Below are positions 33,601 to 47,383 of a DNA stretch of 64,000 bases, piece after piece (the first letter of the stretch is position 1; each line of letters opens with the position of its first letter). Under the pieces are notes generated by a model. It did not search any database. It was not told the DNA's origin and saw nothing but the letters and a program-made list of their open reading frames with translations. The position numbers and the translations under genes were made by a program. Source of the stretch: Cloeon dipterum (taxonomy: Eukaryota > Arthropoda > Insecta > Ephemeroptera > Baetidae); NCBI RefSeq assembly GCF_949628265.1, contig NC_088790.1, forward strand, positions 19,348,545 through 19,412,544, written 5' to 3'.

Positions 33601-36519
33601 TACAAGGGAGAAAGTCGGTTTTTGGCCAATAAAATAAGAAAGTAGAGTCGCGTAAACGGACAATGCGCACTTTTGGTCAACACACAATAAACTGAAATCA
33701 CGCGATTAATGCAAACAGCAGGAGCAGCAGCCGGTCGCGAGGAGGAAAGAGGAAAAAGGAATAAAGCAAGTTGAAACGCGAGCGTTGCAATAAAATCTAC
33801 GCAAACACACCAGAAGATAATAATACATATATTACTGCTCTTTGGGGGGAATAACGGCACACTCTCAATGAATTCACCGCCGTGCGCCAGCTGGGAGGCA
33901 CTTGGCCACAAAGCACTCGCTTGCAAGCAAGTGCACAAACAGACACTTTGAGTTGTTAAATTGTAAAAATTTAATAATACACTTCTGCTCATTCAAGAGT
34001 GAAGTTGCAAGTTCTTAATTTTTGATTGTTTTAGATGAAATAAGAAGTCAAGAAAATTGGTCCAAAAAGTACATTTCCGTTAACATATTTTTATTAAACC
34101 AACGATGTCTTATTTATCTCGGTTTGAAATTTTAATTGACATCAAGTGCCAAGTCGAAAATTTTACTGTGGTTGGTGCCCTGGTCTGCTACCATAAATAA
34201 ATATAGCAGAGCATGCAGGTCTATAAATTGGTCAATTACACTGAGACAAGATAAAGAGAGAATAGTTATTTCAAAAATTCCTTCACCTTTAAGTAGAAAA
34301 ATTTTAACGTTCAATGAAAGACCCATAAATTTACAGTTTTTGTCTTTGAATTCTAAATATGCTGACCTAAAATGCACAGAAACGTACCAACTGCGAAGGC
34401 ACTTTTCTGCTGCAGAATGCAGAACATATTTAACGCATTTAGTTTAATGGAAGACCCATTTTCCTCCGACGCAAGAGGTGTAACAATTATTACAGCCGCT
34501 TATTTTGTTCCCACAAAAGTGCCCCGTCGCGGATATGCTGAAACCTTCCCTCTTGAAAACGATTATAAGGCGCGAAATTAGTGTAGTACGCAGTAAAGGC
34601 GACAAAAGGATCCTACTTTTATTGCCTTTCGCAACCACCGCGATTGCCCGAGAATGTCGTTGCGTTTCGGTTTTCCTTGAGCGCGCGTGTTTACCTCAAA
34701 AGATCGGTAGAAATTCAAGAAGAGCGAGGCTAAAGCTAAAGGCGGTGGCGGATCGGAGGTTGGCGCCGCACGCCAATTTCGCAGACATCGCGCGCCGAGA
34801 GAAATCCAATCTTGACCTTTCCATCACTAGCTGTGTGTTATTTGTGTTTGGAAGCGAATTCCGCTGCCGCTTTTTGTTTCTTCATTATTCGTCCTAGAAA
34901 GAGAAATTACAGCTGCTCGCACAGACGAATTACGGCCAACTTCAAAAAGTTCCCTGAACCTTTTGTGCTTTAACAATTAAGGAGGACGAAAAGTGCTGGT
35001 CAGTGCTTCATGAATGCTGTGGTTTGTTTGGTTCACTTTAATCTCGCCGCGATTAAGCGCACTCACTTGAAACGACACGCACGAATTTTCAATTTGGAAA
35101 CAGAGAAGTCGCAGCTCCAGCTCTAATACTGCTGACGACTCAATCGAAAACTCCAGTGTGGCAAAAAACTTTTTCCGCCTTAACATATTCATTGTCTTTT
35201 CTGACTGAGGAGATGAATCTGTTACCTTAAACAAACACGGAATGACTTGCACGATCCACATTTTTTTGCGCTATCAATAAGACAAAAGAGAATATATATA
35301 CTCAATATTTTTTCTGTTCTTAAATAGGAAAAAATGAGCTCGCGTAAATATTCAAATTTTACAAAGGTTTATGCAAAGCAGTAAAATATATAATCGCTCG
35401 ATTTGATTTCAAATTCATTTTATAGGACATCTTATTAAACGCACTAGGCGTAAAAATGTTACAGTTTCAAGTTTGGCATAGGCATTCTCTTGGAGTCTAG
35501 CCCGACACTTTTGAATGTGATATTAATCGATCACAACACTCGCCAGATAATTTACATTCACAGCGATCGTTTGGCTAATTTTATTTATTTATTCCCCATT
35601 CTTCATGCAATTATTATATTTAAAAAAACCTAACCTTTATAATGTTTTGTGTTTTAATAAAAAATTCCTGTTTTTGCAGGGGTGTTTTAACGAGCATTTG
35701 AAGTGGGGTGACGCATTTGTGGTAGTGTACAGCGTGGAGGACAAGGCGAGTTTCCAGGGCGCGCGCAGGACCTTGCAGAACCTGTCACAGGCCAAAGAAT
35801 CGTCCTTCTTTAGTCTCCTCCTCTTGGGAAACAAAAGAGACCTGGATTACATGAGGTATACTTTGACTTAATTGATTTTTAATTGTTCAGTCAAAATTCA
35901 ATTCTTAAAAAATGATCAAAACATGTTTTTTGCTACTAATAAAGCCTAAACCACAATTTTAATAAAAAATTTTGTTTTGTCTTGTTTATATCCTTTCATT
36001 ATTGGTATATAAAAATTAAAAATATTTAATAACTCGTGGTTCGTAATTTATTTATTATTATTTTGCAAATTTTCCTATTAATTCAAATAAAATACCACAG
36101 AAAGACTGCATCAAGTTATGCGTTGAAAATGCCCTGTCTCGTTTTCCAATTTAATTTTAATTTGGTTTCAGGCGGGTGGAAGTAGACGACGGACAGGAAT
36201 TATCCCTAAAATACGGCTGCCAGTTTTACGAGGTGAGCGCCGCAGAGAACAGCGCCGGAGTCAGTCTCGCGTTCATGTCACTGCTGCGCGAGGCCAGGTC
36301 GGCGCAGCTGCTGAGAAACCTTCCCATCCGCAGGAAGCTGGGCGTCAACAGTGTGTCCAAGGTTTGCGATTTCCAGTTTGCATTTGATCTGTTTTTTTAT
36401 CATTTCGTTTTTTATAGGTGCTAGGTACGATTTTCGGCAAGAACAGCAGCAGTCAAAGCAACTCAGGTGGCCAGAGCAAGAAGGACCGAAAGAAAAAGAG
36501 GCCTTCATTGAGTATATGA
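12672..36519 (+). CDS. RERG-like atypical Ras-family GTPase
   Basis: The six exons 12672-12732, 30346-30402, 33002-33078, 35680-35855, 36172-36361 and 36418-36519 encode 220 aa. The closest family I recognise is vertebrate RERGL/RERG: shared blocks include VRYLTKRYIGEY, GNKRDL and EVSAAE, plus a basic C-terminal region with a FGKNS-type segment. The G1 P-loop GTNGVGKS (residues 13-20), G4 NKRD (116-119) and G5 SAA (146-148) are intact. G3 is not: Asp60-Thr61 is followed by Ser-Met-Cys instead of Ala-Gly-Gln, and no catalytic Gln is present. There is no C-terminal CaaX box, as in RERG, so the protein should not be prenylated and may be cytosolic or nuclear. Intron 1 is 17.6 kb; introns 2 and 3 are 2.6 kb each. 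Start ATG at 12672 lies seven codons before the P-loop strand. The function in insects is not known to me. Confidence 0.9.
16361..16412 (+). repeat. Short 19-20-bp tandem repeat
   Basis: Two full units and one partial unit of a sequence of the form TTGCAG-N-GCTGCACGTC(T/C) follow one another inside the RERGL first intron. Each unit carries the palindromic core GCTGCA-like block. Confidence 0.7.
29775..29857 (+). repeat. Degenerate tandem motif tract (TCCGA/TCCAAAA units)
   Basis: Within about 80 bp the motif ATCCGAAAAAG, GTCCGAGAC, ATCCAAAATGG and GTCCGAGT recurs with ATTT between copies. Such phrase-like degenerate repeats are often parts of non-autonomous transposons. No terminal repeats were found around it. 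Confidence 0.45.
32883..32895. promoter_or_regulatory. Palindromic nuclear-receptor-like half-sites
   Basis: TGACCTTTGGTCA is a perfect 5-3-5 palindrome of nuclear-receptor half-sites and contains the HNF4-type core CAAAGGTCA on the minus strand. It lies in the second RERGL intron, about 110 bp before the third exon. A functional role is speculative. Confidence 0.25.
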
Positions 36520-36702
36520 CTGAGGGACCTGTTGGATTCAGTTTTCAAAGCGAAGACATGAACCAGAGACTTGACGGCCAAATTTGATCTCAAAAAGTGG
36601 TGCTGACTTAAGAATATAGTGTCCAATCGCCTTTTTGCAAGTTGTTGTGTTCACAGATTCTGTTGTTAATTGTACAAAATCAGATTGCCTTTTATTTATT
36701 AC

Positions 36703-36943
36703 TAGAGGTCTTAGCAGCGCAATATTAACAGTGGGTGGCTGCTCAGTTTTATCTGCACATTAGGCGGGTAGCGGCTGAGCATTTTTTTGCCAGCAGTTGA
36801 CAAATTTTATAAAGTTAAGTTTGATAGTGTTTAACGGCCCCAAAGGGCCAGAGACCAATTTTTATCTGGCACCCTCCATTTTTACTTTCAACACCGGCGG
36901 CTGACCAAAATTAGCCAGCAAGCGCAGCTGGCTGAGACCTCTA
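36703..36943. mobile_element. Short inverted-repeat element, copy A (in RERGL 3'UTR)
   Basis: The ends read TAGAGGTCT(T/C)AGC inward on both strands, giving about 13-bp terminal inverted repeats that extend imperfectly (AGCGC against CAGCTGCGC). Imperfect flanking repeats TTATTAC and TTGTTAC may be a target duplication. The element has no coding capacity and a GC-richer, hairpin-forming interior. A diverged relative lies at 54413-54596. It sits between the RERGL stop and poly(A) signal, so it is part of the 3'UTR. Confidence 0.55.
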
Positions 36944-37054
36944 TTTGTTACTGTTAGATCTGTTTCTATTTACTGAGATTCTTTGTAGCAAAATGGTGCT
37001 GGAAGAGAACTGAGAATTTCAAGAGCTAGCTGCTGTAATTTTGTACATAGCCAA

Positions 37055-37060
37055 AATAAA
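37055..37060 (+). terminator. Poly(A) signal of the RERGL gene
   Basis: AATAAA lies 536 bp after the stop codon and is the last one before the opposite-strand MYBBP1A gene. Cleavage 15-25 bp downstream would fall at about 37075-37085, next to or inside the MYBBP1A 3' end. Confidence 0.7.
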
Positions 37061-37097
37061 AAGCAGATTACAAATTCGGTTGTATACAAAATTAAAA

Positions 37098-37103
37098 TTT
37101 ATT
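37098..37103 (-). terminator. Poly(A) signal of MYBBP1A
   Basis: On the minus strand AATAAA occurs only 10 nt after the MYBBP1A stop codon (37115-37113). This gives an unusually short 3'UTR of roughly 30 nt. Confidence 0.7.
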
Positions 37104-37112
37104 CCTCGAGTG

Positions 37113-40100
37113 CTACTCCACACACTTATTTAGATTGACACTTCCAAAACTAACAGATTGTAGGCCTTGAGAGCTGGCCTCTAGCCGCAGTTTCTTTGCG
37201 GCAACCTTCGCCACCTTTTCTTGGTTTTTAGCTCGCTTCTTTGCCTGCTTTTTCTCCTTCTTCTTAGTTTTCTTGTCTTTAGGTATCACTTCTTCCGCAG
37301 AAGCCTTTCCATTTTCAATTTTGCCGTTAACTTGGGTCAACAACTTCAACTTCTCCTCAGGTACCTAAAATTAAAGAATTAATTGATTAAATATTTGCAT
37401 CGCAGACTGCATTGAAGACTTCAGTTTCATCAAATTTTAATACCAACCTTAAGCTGAAGGGCAACCCTTCTGAACAGCTTCTTGGTTTCTTTGCCAGCCA
37501 GGGTCACTTGCGGAATGTAGCCCTCTAAGTCAGCAGTCAGGGGCTTCTTCTGCTTCTCGTCAAGGCGAGGAATCAGTTTTTGAATTAGTGTCAACAACTG
37601 TCGCTCAAAACGCTCTTTCTGCTCCTTGCTGGTCAGTGCTGCAGAAGCCTTTATCGCCATTTGACCAAGCAGCTTGGATGATTTCAACTTGTTGGTCTGC
37701 ATCAGCTGCTGGTTGCTCACCAGCTCTAGCAAAAAGGTAATGGCAACCGGTCTCCGGAAAATTTTGGTCTGAAATCAAATTATAACTTCAATATTGACGC
37801 AAAACCAAAATCACTACGCAACAATATACACTTTTTGTTAAACGTTTATTGTGCGCTTGATACACAATGCATTAGTACAATTTAAAAATTAAAGTCTAGT
37901 TCAGTAATTGTTTGACCAAAGGGGTGAGTCACATTACCTCTTCCGTGCCATCAAAAGCGTATTCCATTAGCAGGGGCAGCAGGCTGAGGTTTCCAGACCA
38001 AGAGGTCTTGAGGAGAGGAGTGAAGAACGCGGCGGGTAGGGCGCAGTCCCTGACGCAGAAAAATTCGCTCATAGCAGCCTTGAAGGCGTCGGTCAGAGGC
38101 CCAGAGGATTCGACGGACTGCGACGCGCGAGCCAGGAAGGCGGCCACGGCCGCAGCCTCAGCGGCCACTGAAAGGAAGACGGCCTGGGAGGTGCGGCCGC
38201 GTTCAAGCAGCGCGTTCAGACTCTCTGCCAGGTTGCTCTCGGACACGCCTTTGATGTCGGCGAATTTGCGGAGCTGGCCAAACGAGCAAAGAAGGTGCTT
38301 GAGGCGGCCCTCCAGCGGTCGCATCTGTGTGTCCCGCAGGCAGCGGGCCAGCAGGTCGAGCAGCGGCTCCACCAGCTGCAGCGTCAGGCTCAGCGACTGC
38401 TCAGAGCGCACATACGTCTCCAGGAGGTCCAACACTCGCAGCCGGAAGTGGAGCATCTGCTCTTGCACCTTGCTGTCACGCTTGCTCAGTCCTTTCCGGG
38501 CACCTGGAAATTAAATTTAAAGAAATAAGGGTCTTTCAATGCTCTTGTTTAACAGTTTGTAAAGGAAAGTTCAATTTAATTCCCCTATGCAATATTTTGA
38601 TAAATGCTTTAAACTAGGGATTAAAAATAGTTTATTATACACAAATATTAGAATTGTTTCATTACTTTTGACTAATGAATTAAAAATTGCAAGTTAAGAA
38701 ATATATAATATGTATTTATCTACATAACTGAAACACAGTTGATCAAAATATTTTTAAGCTGGAAATTAAATGTGTACCTTTAAATGCCTGACTCAGGGCC
38801 TCGTCCAGCCTGCGCCCTTCCTCCTCGGAAATGTCGTCAACGTCAACTGACTCAGCGTCAGACACTTCACCATTAGTGCCCAAAGCAGACCTCACGGCTG
38901 CTCTGATTTTGTCAGCCTGTGTGTCCTCCTGATCGTCGCCATCATCTTCATCATCATCGTCCTCTACTTCCTCATCCTCATCTTCATTGCCCTCTTCTTC
39001 AGCTTCTTCTCCTTCCTCATCGTCCTCCTCTTCAACCTCAGAATCATCTTCCTCTGCTTGATCTCTGGAGAGGATCAAAGAAATTGGACTTTTGGTAATT
39101 GTATTTAGGAAAAGGTAATTCAAGGTCGGGACAATATTTTGCAAAGTACAAAAATGCACCATTATTTTTACACGAAAGACATCTGAAAAAATTAGGGTTT
39201 TCCACATTTTTCCGAATTATACCCCTAAGAGAATCGTAACTTGCATCCTTGAGCCAAACAGGATAGAGAGTATGAAAAAAATCTATGATAATATAATAAA
39301 ATATCCTTTATTCTGTGAGAAATTTGGCACTTGAATCGATTTTTTTTTATTATTCCGATAAACTCTGCAAACCCTGTATTAATTTTTCTGCTCTTGGCTT
39401 AGTTAAATTTAGAGTAAAAAAATATAAAACTCAGTTTGACTTACTTGGGCACCAAAGGGTTATCTTGGGCACTGCAGGCTTCCACCAGGCTGGTCAAGGC
39501 CTCCTGCGTGATCGTGGGACAAAGGGCAGAGAACATTTTCCTGATGGTAGCTCTCAGAGCGGCCTGAGGGTGCGCCAGCAGGGAGAGCAGAACCTCCACT
39601 ACCACTTCAACCCAATGCTTGTCTTGCTTTCCTCCCAGGACCCTGCTGCAGCACTCATGCAATTCCTGTATTAAATGATCGATTAATTGGTAATATTAGA
39701 GCTGCATCTTGATGCTCGAAATTTGTAGCTGTTTTAGACGGTTAATTATGTGATAGAAGCAGTTTAAAATTTAATAATAAATGGTGCTCTAGTGCTCTAC
39801 TATAACAATATTTTTTTAATTTACAGAAAATAATTACTATTTATTTATTGTACCTTATATAATTTGGTCATGATTTAGAACGAGTCTAAATTAAAGCTAT
39901 AAGAAATTTGTGATTTAAATTTTAAGCAAATAAATATTTTAAAATAAGTGATGATATTGATTGATCCACATTTGATTGCCATATCCAATTGCTTTAGAGA
40001 GAGCAAGAGAACAGTAAAAAAATATAATTTGTTTTTTCTCACCTCAAGTGCTTCTAGGGCTTGATCAGGGTCATTGAGTAGCTGCAGACCGACGTGCACC

Positions 40101-42043
40101 ATCAGCTGGGAGAGGACAGCCTCCACCTTGCCCCTTGCGGCGTCCAGCTCGCTCACCTGAGTAGCCATCTTCTTCCAGGCAGACACAGATGTAGTGCTCA
40201 TCTTGACAGGTGGCCGTTTTTTCTTCAGCTGGCCGTCTACGTAGTCGAAGGCCGCTCGCAGAACGCTATCTTGAGCCACCTTCTGGCACCGCAAGAAGTT
40301 CTGTTTGGCGGCTTGATTCAGGGCGCTTGTGTTTGAGCCGGAGAAGAAGGCCTGCTCCAAGAGGAACAAGGTGGCCGTCTCTCGAGACTCAACCGCGGCT
40401 GCTGTGCTACTTGCCAGGGTTGCAATCATGTGCACAGCGCCACACTTGTCCTTAGTCTTCTTTGAATCATCCACTACCACCTGATTATGGGCAAAACAAG
40501 GGGTCACTCTTGAGTTTCCAGTTTTTATGAAAATTGTTAGGAAAATTATTGTTTAGCCATGTACAAATTTGTAGTGCTTTGTGCATTAATTTGTGACGTT
40601 CAGCCTAAACCTACCTTTTTGAGATTATCGATGGCCACTTTGATTCCTTCTTTCTGCAGAGAGTTGGCCACTGCCCTGAGCAGCCCACACTTTGTTACTT
40701 CGTCAAAGGAAAATTCGTCAGCAGTGAGTTTCTCCAGCACCTTCGCCCTGACCTTATCAGGAACGGTCTTGACCCTGTCCAGCAGGGCTTCCATGGCGTC
40801 GGCAGCGTCAGCCCGCAGCTCTCCATCCTGAAGGCTTTTCTTCAGGAGGCTCACGCTTGTCGAGTTCAGCAGATTGGGAAAATTCTGCTCATCGGAAGTT
40901 TTGAAGAGACTGCTTAGCAGGTTCAGGGCGGCAGCATGGCGAGCACGCGACGCTTTCCCTAGCACCTCCTGCACTGGTCCGTTCCAGAACTCTACCCGCT
41001 GATCCGCAGGGAGACGAGACACCAGAAGGTCGGTAACCGGATGCTGGCCTTCAAGCAGAATTTTCGCAAGGTGCGGCCAGTTTGCTTTAGCCACCAAGTC
41101 AAGGCCTAATATACCTTTCAACTCGGTCTTCTTCACCTTAAACCTTTAAAATAGAACAACTATTAGACGGAACACTCAAACTGTAGCCAAAATTGACATG
41201 CTTTTTCAAATAAGGTGTTAAATTTAAATAATTAAAAATCTAGCCATATAAAATTTGGTTTTCTGAAGCGTATTAATAGTTCTTTGTAAGTAGTGAATTT
41301 AAATTATTTTATCTACTTAAGCACAAAAGAAAAAAATTACTTTTTGTAAATGTGTAGGAGGATGTAAAGCGAAGACTGCGTTTGCTGGCTCCAATCCTTG
41401 ACCAGGTAGGGTCTCAAGGCGGGCCAAAACAACCGGTGGAAATCATCGTCCGGGCTCTCCTCCAGAAGACATTCCAGGAAGGGTGCCGCGATTAGAGGCA
41501 GGTAACTCCGCTTGGACATGGCCCCAACTAACCCTTCGACGACCTGGCCCTTCTCCTCGTCCGAAAAGGTCTGCAGGCGACCTGATCGAAGCAAGGCACC
41601 CGCGAAGAGGATCTTGCCAAGTAGGAGGTCACCTTCCTCGCCCTTGCTGCCCCCTGATGACACCTTCAGTTCTTTTTGGGCAAACTCGCAGATAGATGAG
41701 TAAGGAAGATCGGTAAAAGTCTGCAAAATACAAAATTAGTATGAATAAATAATACTATGCAATTATTTGGCAACAAGAAAAATTATGAAATGTCGCAAGG
41801 TCTCAAATTTCTGTTTACCTTCAGGAATCCGGTAAATGTGAGGTAGTAGCCCTTTCTCGCCGAGCTCTTGCTGCATGCAAGGCCCCGCACAAGCCTGCGG
41901 CCAACATTGGACACTTCCTCCTCTTGACCATCCTTCCTCAGGCGGAAGAAATATTGCAGCAGGGTTTCTGCAGCCGCCAGTCGGACTTTGGAGTCGGCGC
42001 TTGAGAGGCGCGGAAATGCATCCAGCGCTGGATCGCGACTCAT
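37113..42043 (-). CDS. Mybbp1A: MYB-binding protein 1A (POL5 family nucleolar protein)
   Basis: Nine exons in transcript order: 42043-41819, 41720-41341, 41143-40615, 40480-40043, 39665-39445, 39064-38778, 38503-37938, 37768-37448, 37364-37113 (1072 aa). The protein is built almost entirely of HEAT-like alpha-helical repeats, as in the POL5/MYBBP1A family. A long Asp/Glu tract (about residues 600-645) interrupts them and a Lys-rich tail (about 1015-1045) suits nucleolar retention. Known family members act in the nucleolus in Pol I transcription, rRNA processing and stress signalling, and bind transcription factors. The chosen Met begins MSRDPALDAF. It directly follows an acceptor-like TCCAG, and a GTGAGT donor about 50 nt upstream suggests a small 5'UTR intron. 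Family identity is from overall architecture and the conserved first exon; no catalytic residues are expected. Confidence 0.9.
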
Positions 42044-44043
42044 CTGGATTTGATTACAGGTAGGTCTTCCAGGTAAAAATTTCATGCACCTCAAAACTCA
42101 CACTTTTCTCACTTCAGTGTATGTACCATTTCTTAGCATCCCAGTAAAAGAAAGAGCTTGGAAATTTTGAATACAACACGTGTTTACGACTGCAGCGGCG
42201 TGCTCGCAGTGGCCCGCTGACTGATTTGCTTTAATGCTATTGAGAGTTTGAACCAATCACACCATGCCATTTTACGCGCGTAATATTTGATTTCTGTTTC
42301 CAATCACAGACCACAACATCGCACTTCTAAAACGTGCTTGTTTATTTCTCTCAGTGATGGGAGTAAATTTAAAATTATGATCAATATCGATAAAATTCTA
42401 AGCAAATATTAAATTTCATTCAAGTTTAGATTTTGATTGGAAAAGTATCAAAAGTAATGTTAGATTTCTCTTCTTAGGCAAAAGCCCGTTCACTGATATA
42501 TTGTAAAGTTACAGTGTCTGCCGGGTTACACATCTCGCCAGTTCTTATGATGAGAATCCCAATGTTAAAGTAGGGGTGGCGAAAACTGACTTTTCCATAT
42601 TTAGTATTTTAAATTTTTTAACTTTATTATACACAATACAGAGGGCGGTGTCTGACCCGGTCTCACCGCAATCTAAAAAACTAGGATAATTTAGGAACAA
42701 TATTTGATTGATATAGCTGACTGATTTTTATGAAAATTATTGCAAAGGAGAACACAACTTGTTTTCTTGTTTAATCTTTATATTTTATATTCATTCCCTG
42801 GAACTTTTGTCAACCATAGTTTTCCAACTCAAGGTCTATCACTTAATGTATATTAATATTCATCGATTTAGTTCCTAACACTGGAAAATTAAAAAATAAC
42901 GATCTATAGGGTTGTGACAATTAATTAAAATGCATACAATCCAAGCTTGATATGATTCTCCTGTTATTATTTTATGCCACTGTTGACTGGAAAATATAAT
43001 ATAATCATTATGCAAGTGTGTGTACTGTACAAACAAATATTTTTTCAGCACTACTGCGGAAAGCTACATTATTTGCACAACGAGTCATTATTTTGCCAAT
43101 TTTTACAAAAAGTTTGCACTTCTCAAAGACGATACAAATCCAATCTGCATTTTTGCATTAATTATTAAAAATAGTCAATGCGCTGGAATTACAATGAAGA
43201 GTAAAAGTATATAAACACATAATCCTCTGTGTGAACAGACAGCGAAATGCATCAATATCCATTTGGCGAGGTCGGTTCGTAAATCGAGACCAAACTGCTA
43301 AAGCCACGCTCTTGTTTCACTGCGTTCGAATGGAATTGACCGAAATGAAAAAAATCTGGATTTAAAATGCAGAATAACTCTGAGAGAGGCTCGAGCATAC
43401 AAAATGTGCGCTTCAAATAAATAATGACTTAGAATTACTTTTTCTCGTTTCAACTTGGCCTACGGTTATTTACACAGCAGAAGCCACTTTCTCAGCGCCG
43501 AGCGAGCGAGTTCTGTCCCAGTGAACTGCAGCTCTCCTTCACTTTCCACGACGCACACAAATATATAATGTACACGGGGAAAACTTGCTTTCTTTCTTGT
43601 TATGTTTGAAGCATATTCAGAGCTGAGCGCAAGAGAGGCTGAAAAGACAGGCAAGGCCGTGTGCTTTACTTGGGCTCTGAAGCACAGTCTAGGGTTGGAC
43701 ATATTATTTAATCTTAATTTATGTCCGAGAGGCGTGTTACATTTTTACAAAGTTCAGTCAAACTGAAACTGGACAGGATTTAATCAAGGTAGAGCATTTT
43801 AATTGGACACCTGATGAAAGACGGTCCAATTTTGTGTGAAAATTTAATTAGTAAATATGTGTAAATAATTTTAAGCGAGACAAAAAGCAAAAAAAATTAA
43901 TCATCCAGCCGAGAATATCAAACAAGCAGTCGCTGCCCTTTAGTTTGTGATGCGGCAACCCCAGATTTGTGCCGTGAGTATTGAGCCATAATAGACTTCT
44001 CTTGCCTCTGGAAACAAAGAGCAAATCAAGAGAGAGGAGTAGC
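42044..44043. other. Intergenic DNA between MYBBP1A and CRK
   Basis: This 2-kb stretch holds the MYBBP1A promoter on its left and the CRK 3'UTR on its right. A perfect DRE octamer TATCGATA lies at 42385-42392. For the CRK 3' end, minus-strand ATTAAA hexamers lie at 43848-43843 and 43712-43707. No further gene is visible. Confidence 0.55.
42385..42392. promoter_or_regulatory. DRE octamer TATCGATA upstream of MYBBP1A
   Basis: TATCGATA is the binding site of the insect factor DREF, common near growth and housekeeping promoters. It lies about 340 bp upstream of the MYBBP1A start codon, somewhat farther than usual, so its role is uncertain. Confidence 0.3.
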
Positions 44044-46421
<2,378 letters not shown>

Positions 46422-47383
46422 GGTCGCTGCTGTCCGTGCTTCGCCTGCCTCGGAGAGAGCCTCGTTTGTTTGATTTACTTATCAGCCAGCTGTGGCAAGA
46501 CCTGCCGGCGAGAACCGCGGCACAGCGTTAATTACATGCAACTTCAGTCCATTTAACGCATCATTATCTTAAGGTATGTATCTATGTGCACAGAAGACGA
46601 GATGCCAATCGCGAGAGCTGATAAAAACGTCAGCATCTCGCGGCACCAGATTGCGATTGGCAGGTTGCAGACGGCTTTGGCGAAAAAATCGATTCTGGCA
46701 TAGAAAGTTAGTGTTTCTGATGGAATGGTCGGCGGAAAAGGGCAAAAAAGGCAAAGGTTGCGGCTGGCAACAAGTGGCCCGCGGTACACCGACGGACCGC
46801 GTCCGACGCCGAAGACCGGCCAATCCACTCCTCATCGAACTCACCTTGTGGACAGTCGTTAACTTGGCGTTATCCAACACATGTCCGAAGACGTGTTTAC
46901 CATCGCCCGGCTCTCTGCACGGCGATAATTAAGCCGCTAATTGGAACCCCTATCAAGAGACCGACGGAAATTTCCAATATGGCTGGGCGAGCACAACACA
47001 CGACTCGATCGCTCCCATTGGAGCACCGCTTCCAGCAAGCTTCCACGCCCTAATGGCGCAAAAATTCAAATAGGGATTACATAATTACATTGAGGCATAG
47101 TGGGTATTTCTGTTTAGTGGTTGATTTTATAATATTATGAAACAAACTATTGCTTTCATAATCGTAACACTCATGGAACAAAAACTATTGCTTTCATAAT
47201 CATAATAACACTCTCTATGTAAAGGAAAAGCGTGATAAATTAAAAAAACTGATCGCCTTAGTTTTTGTGATGGAAAATTGTTATTTCATGATATGGCCTT
47301 TACAAGTACATACAAAATTTATCAGATCGATGACATGAAAAATGCTAGTTTACACAATTTTTAAGTTTTAAGCGATAGCAGTC
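46422..47383. other. Intergenic DNA: CRK promoter and SIRT6 3' region
   Basis: The right-hand part from 46,430 to 47,050 is GC-richer and probably carries the CRK 5'UTR and promoter. The part from 47,060 to 47,383 is AT-rich and must contain the SIRT6 3'UTR, although no canonical AATAAA is visible on the minus strand. Open frames here show no recognisable protein. Confidence 0.5.
47144..47212 (+). repeat. Local two-copy tandem duplication
   Basis: The block AACTATTGCTTTCATAATC followed by TAACACTC occurs at 47144-47172 and again at 47182-47212, with small insertions in the second copy. It lies in the SIRT6 3' flank. Confidence 0.75.

Noticed and set aside
33600-33992. 130-codon minus-strand open frame in RERGL intron 3
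   Set aside because: No domain, no convincing start context and codon use typical of chance frames in GC-richer intron DNA.
46576-46932. 118-codon plus-strand frame upstream of CRK
   Set aside because: Basic, low-information translation inside the probable CRK promoter/5'UTR; no homology recognised.
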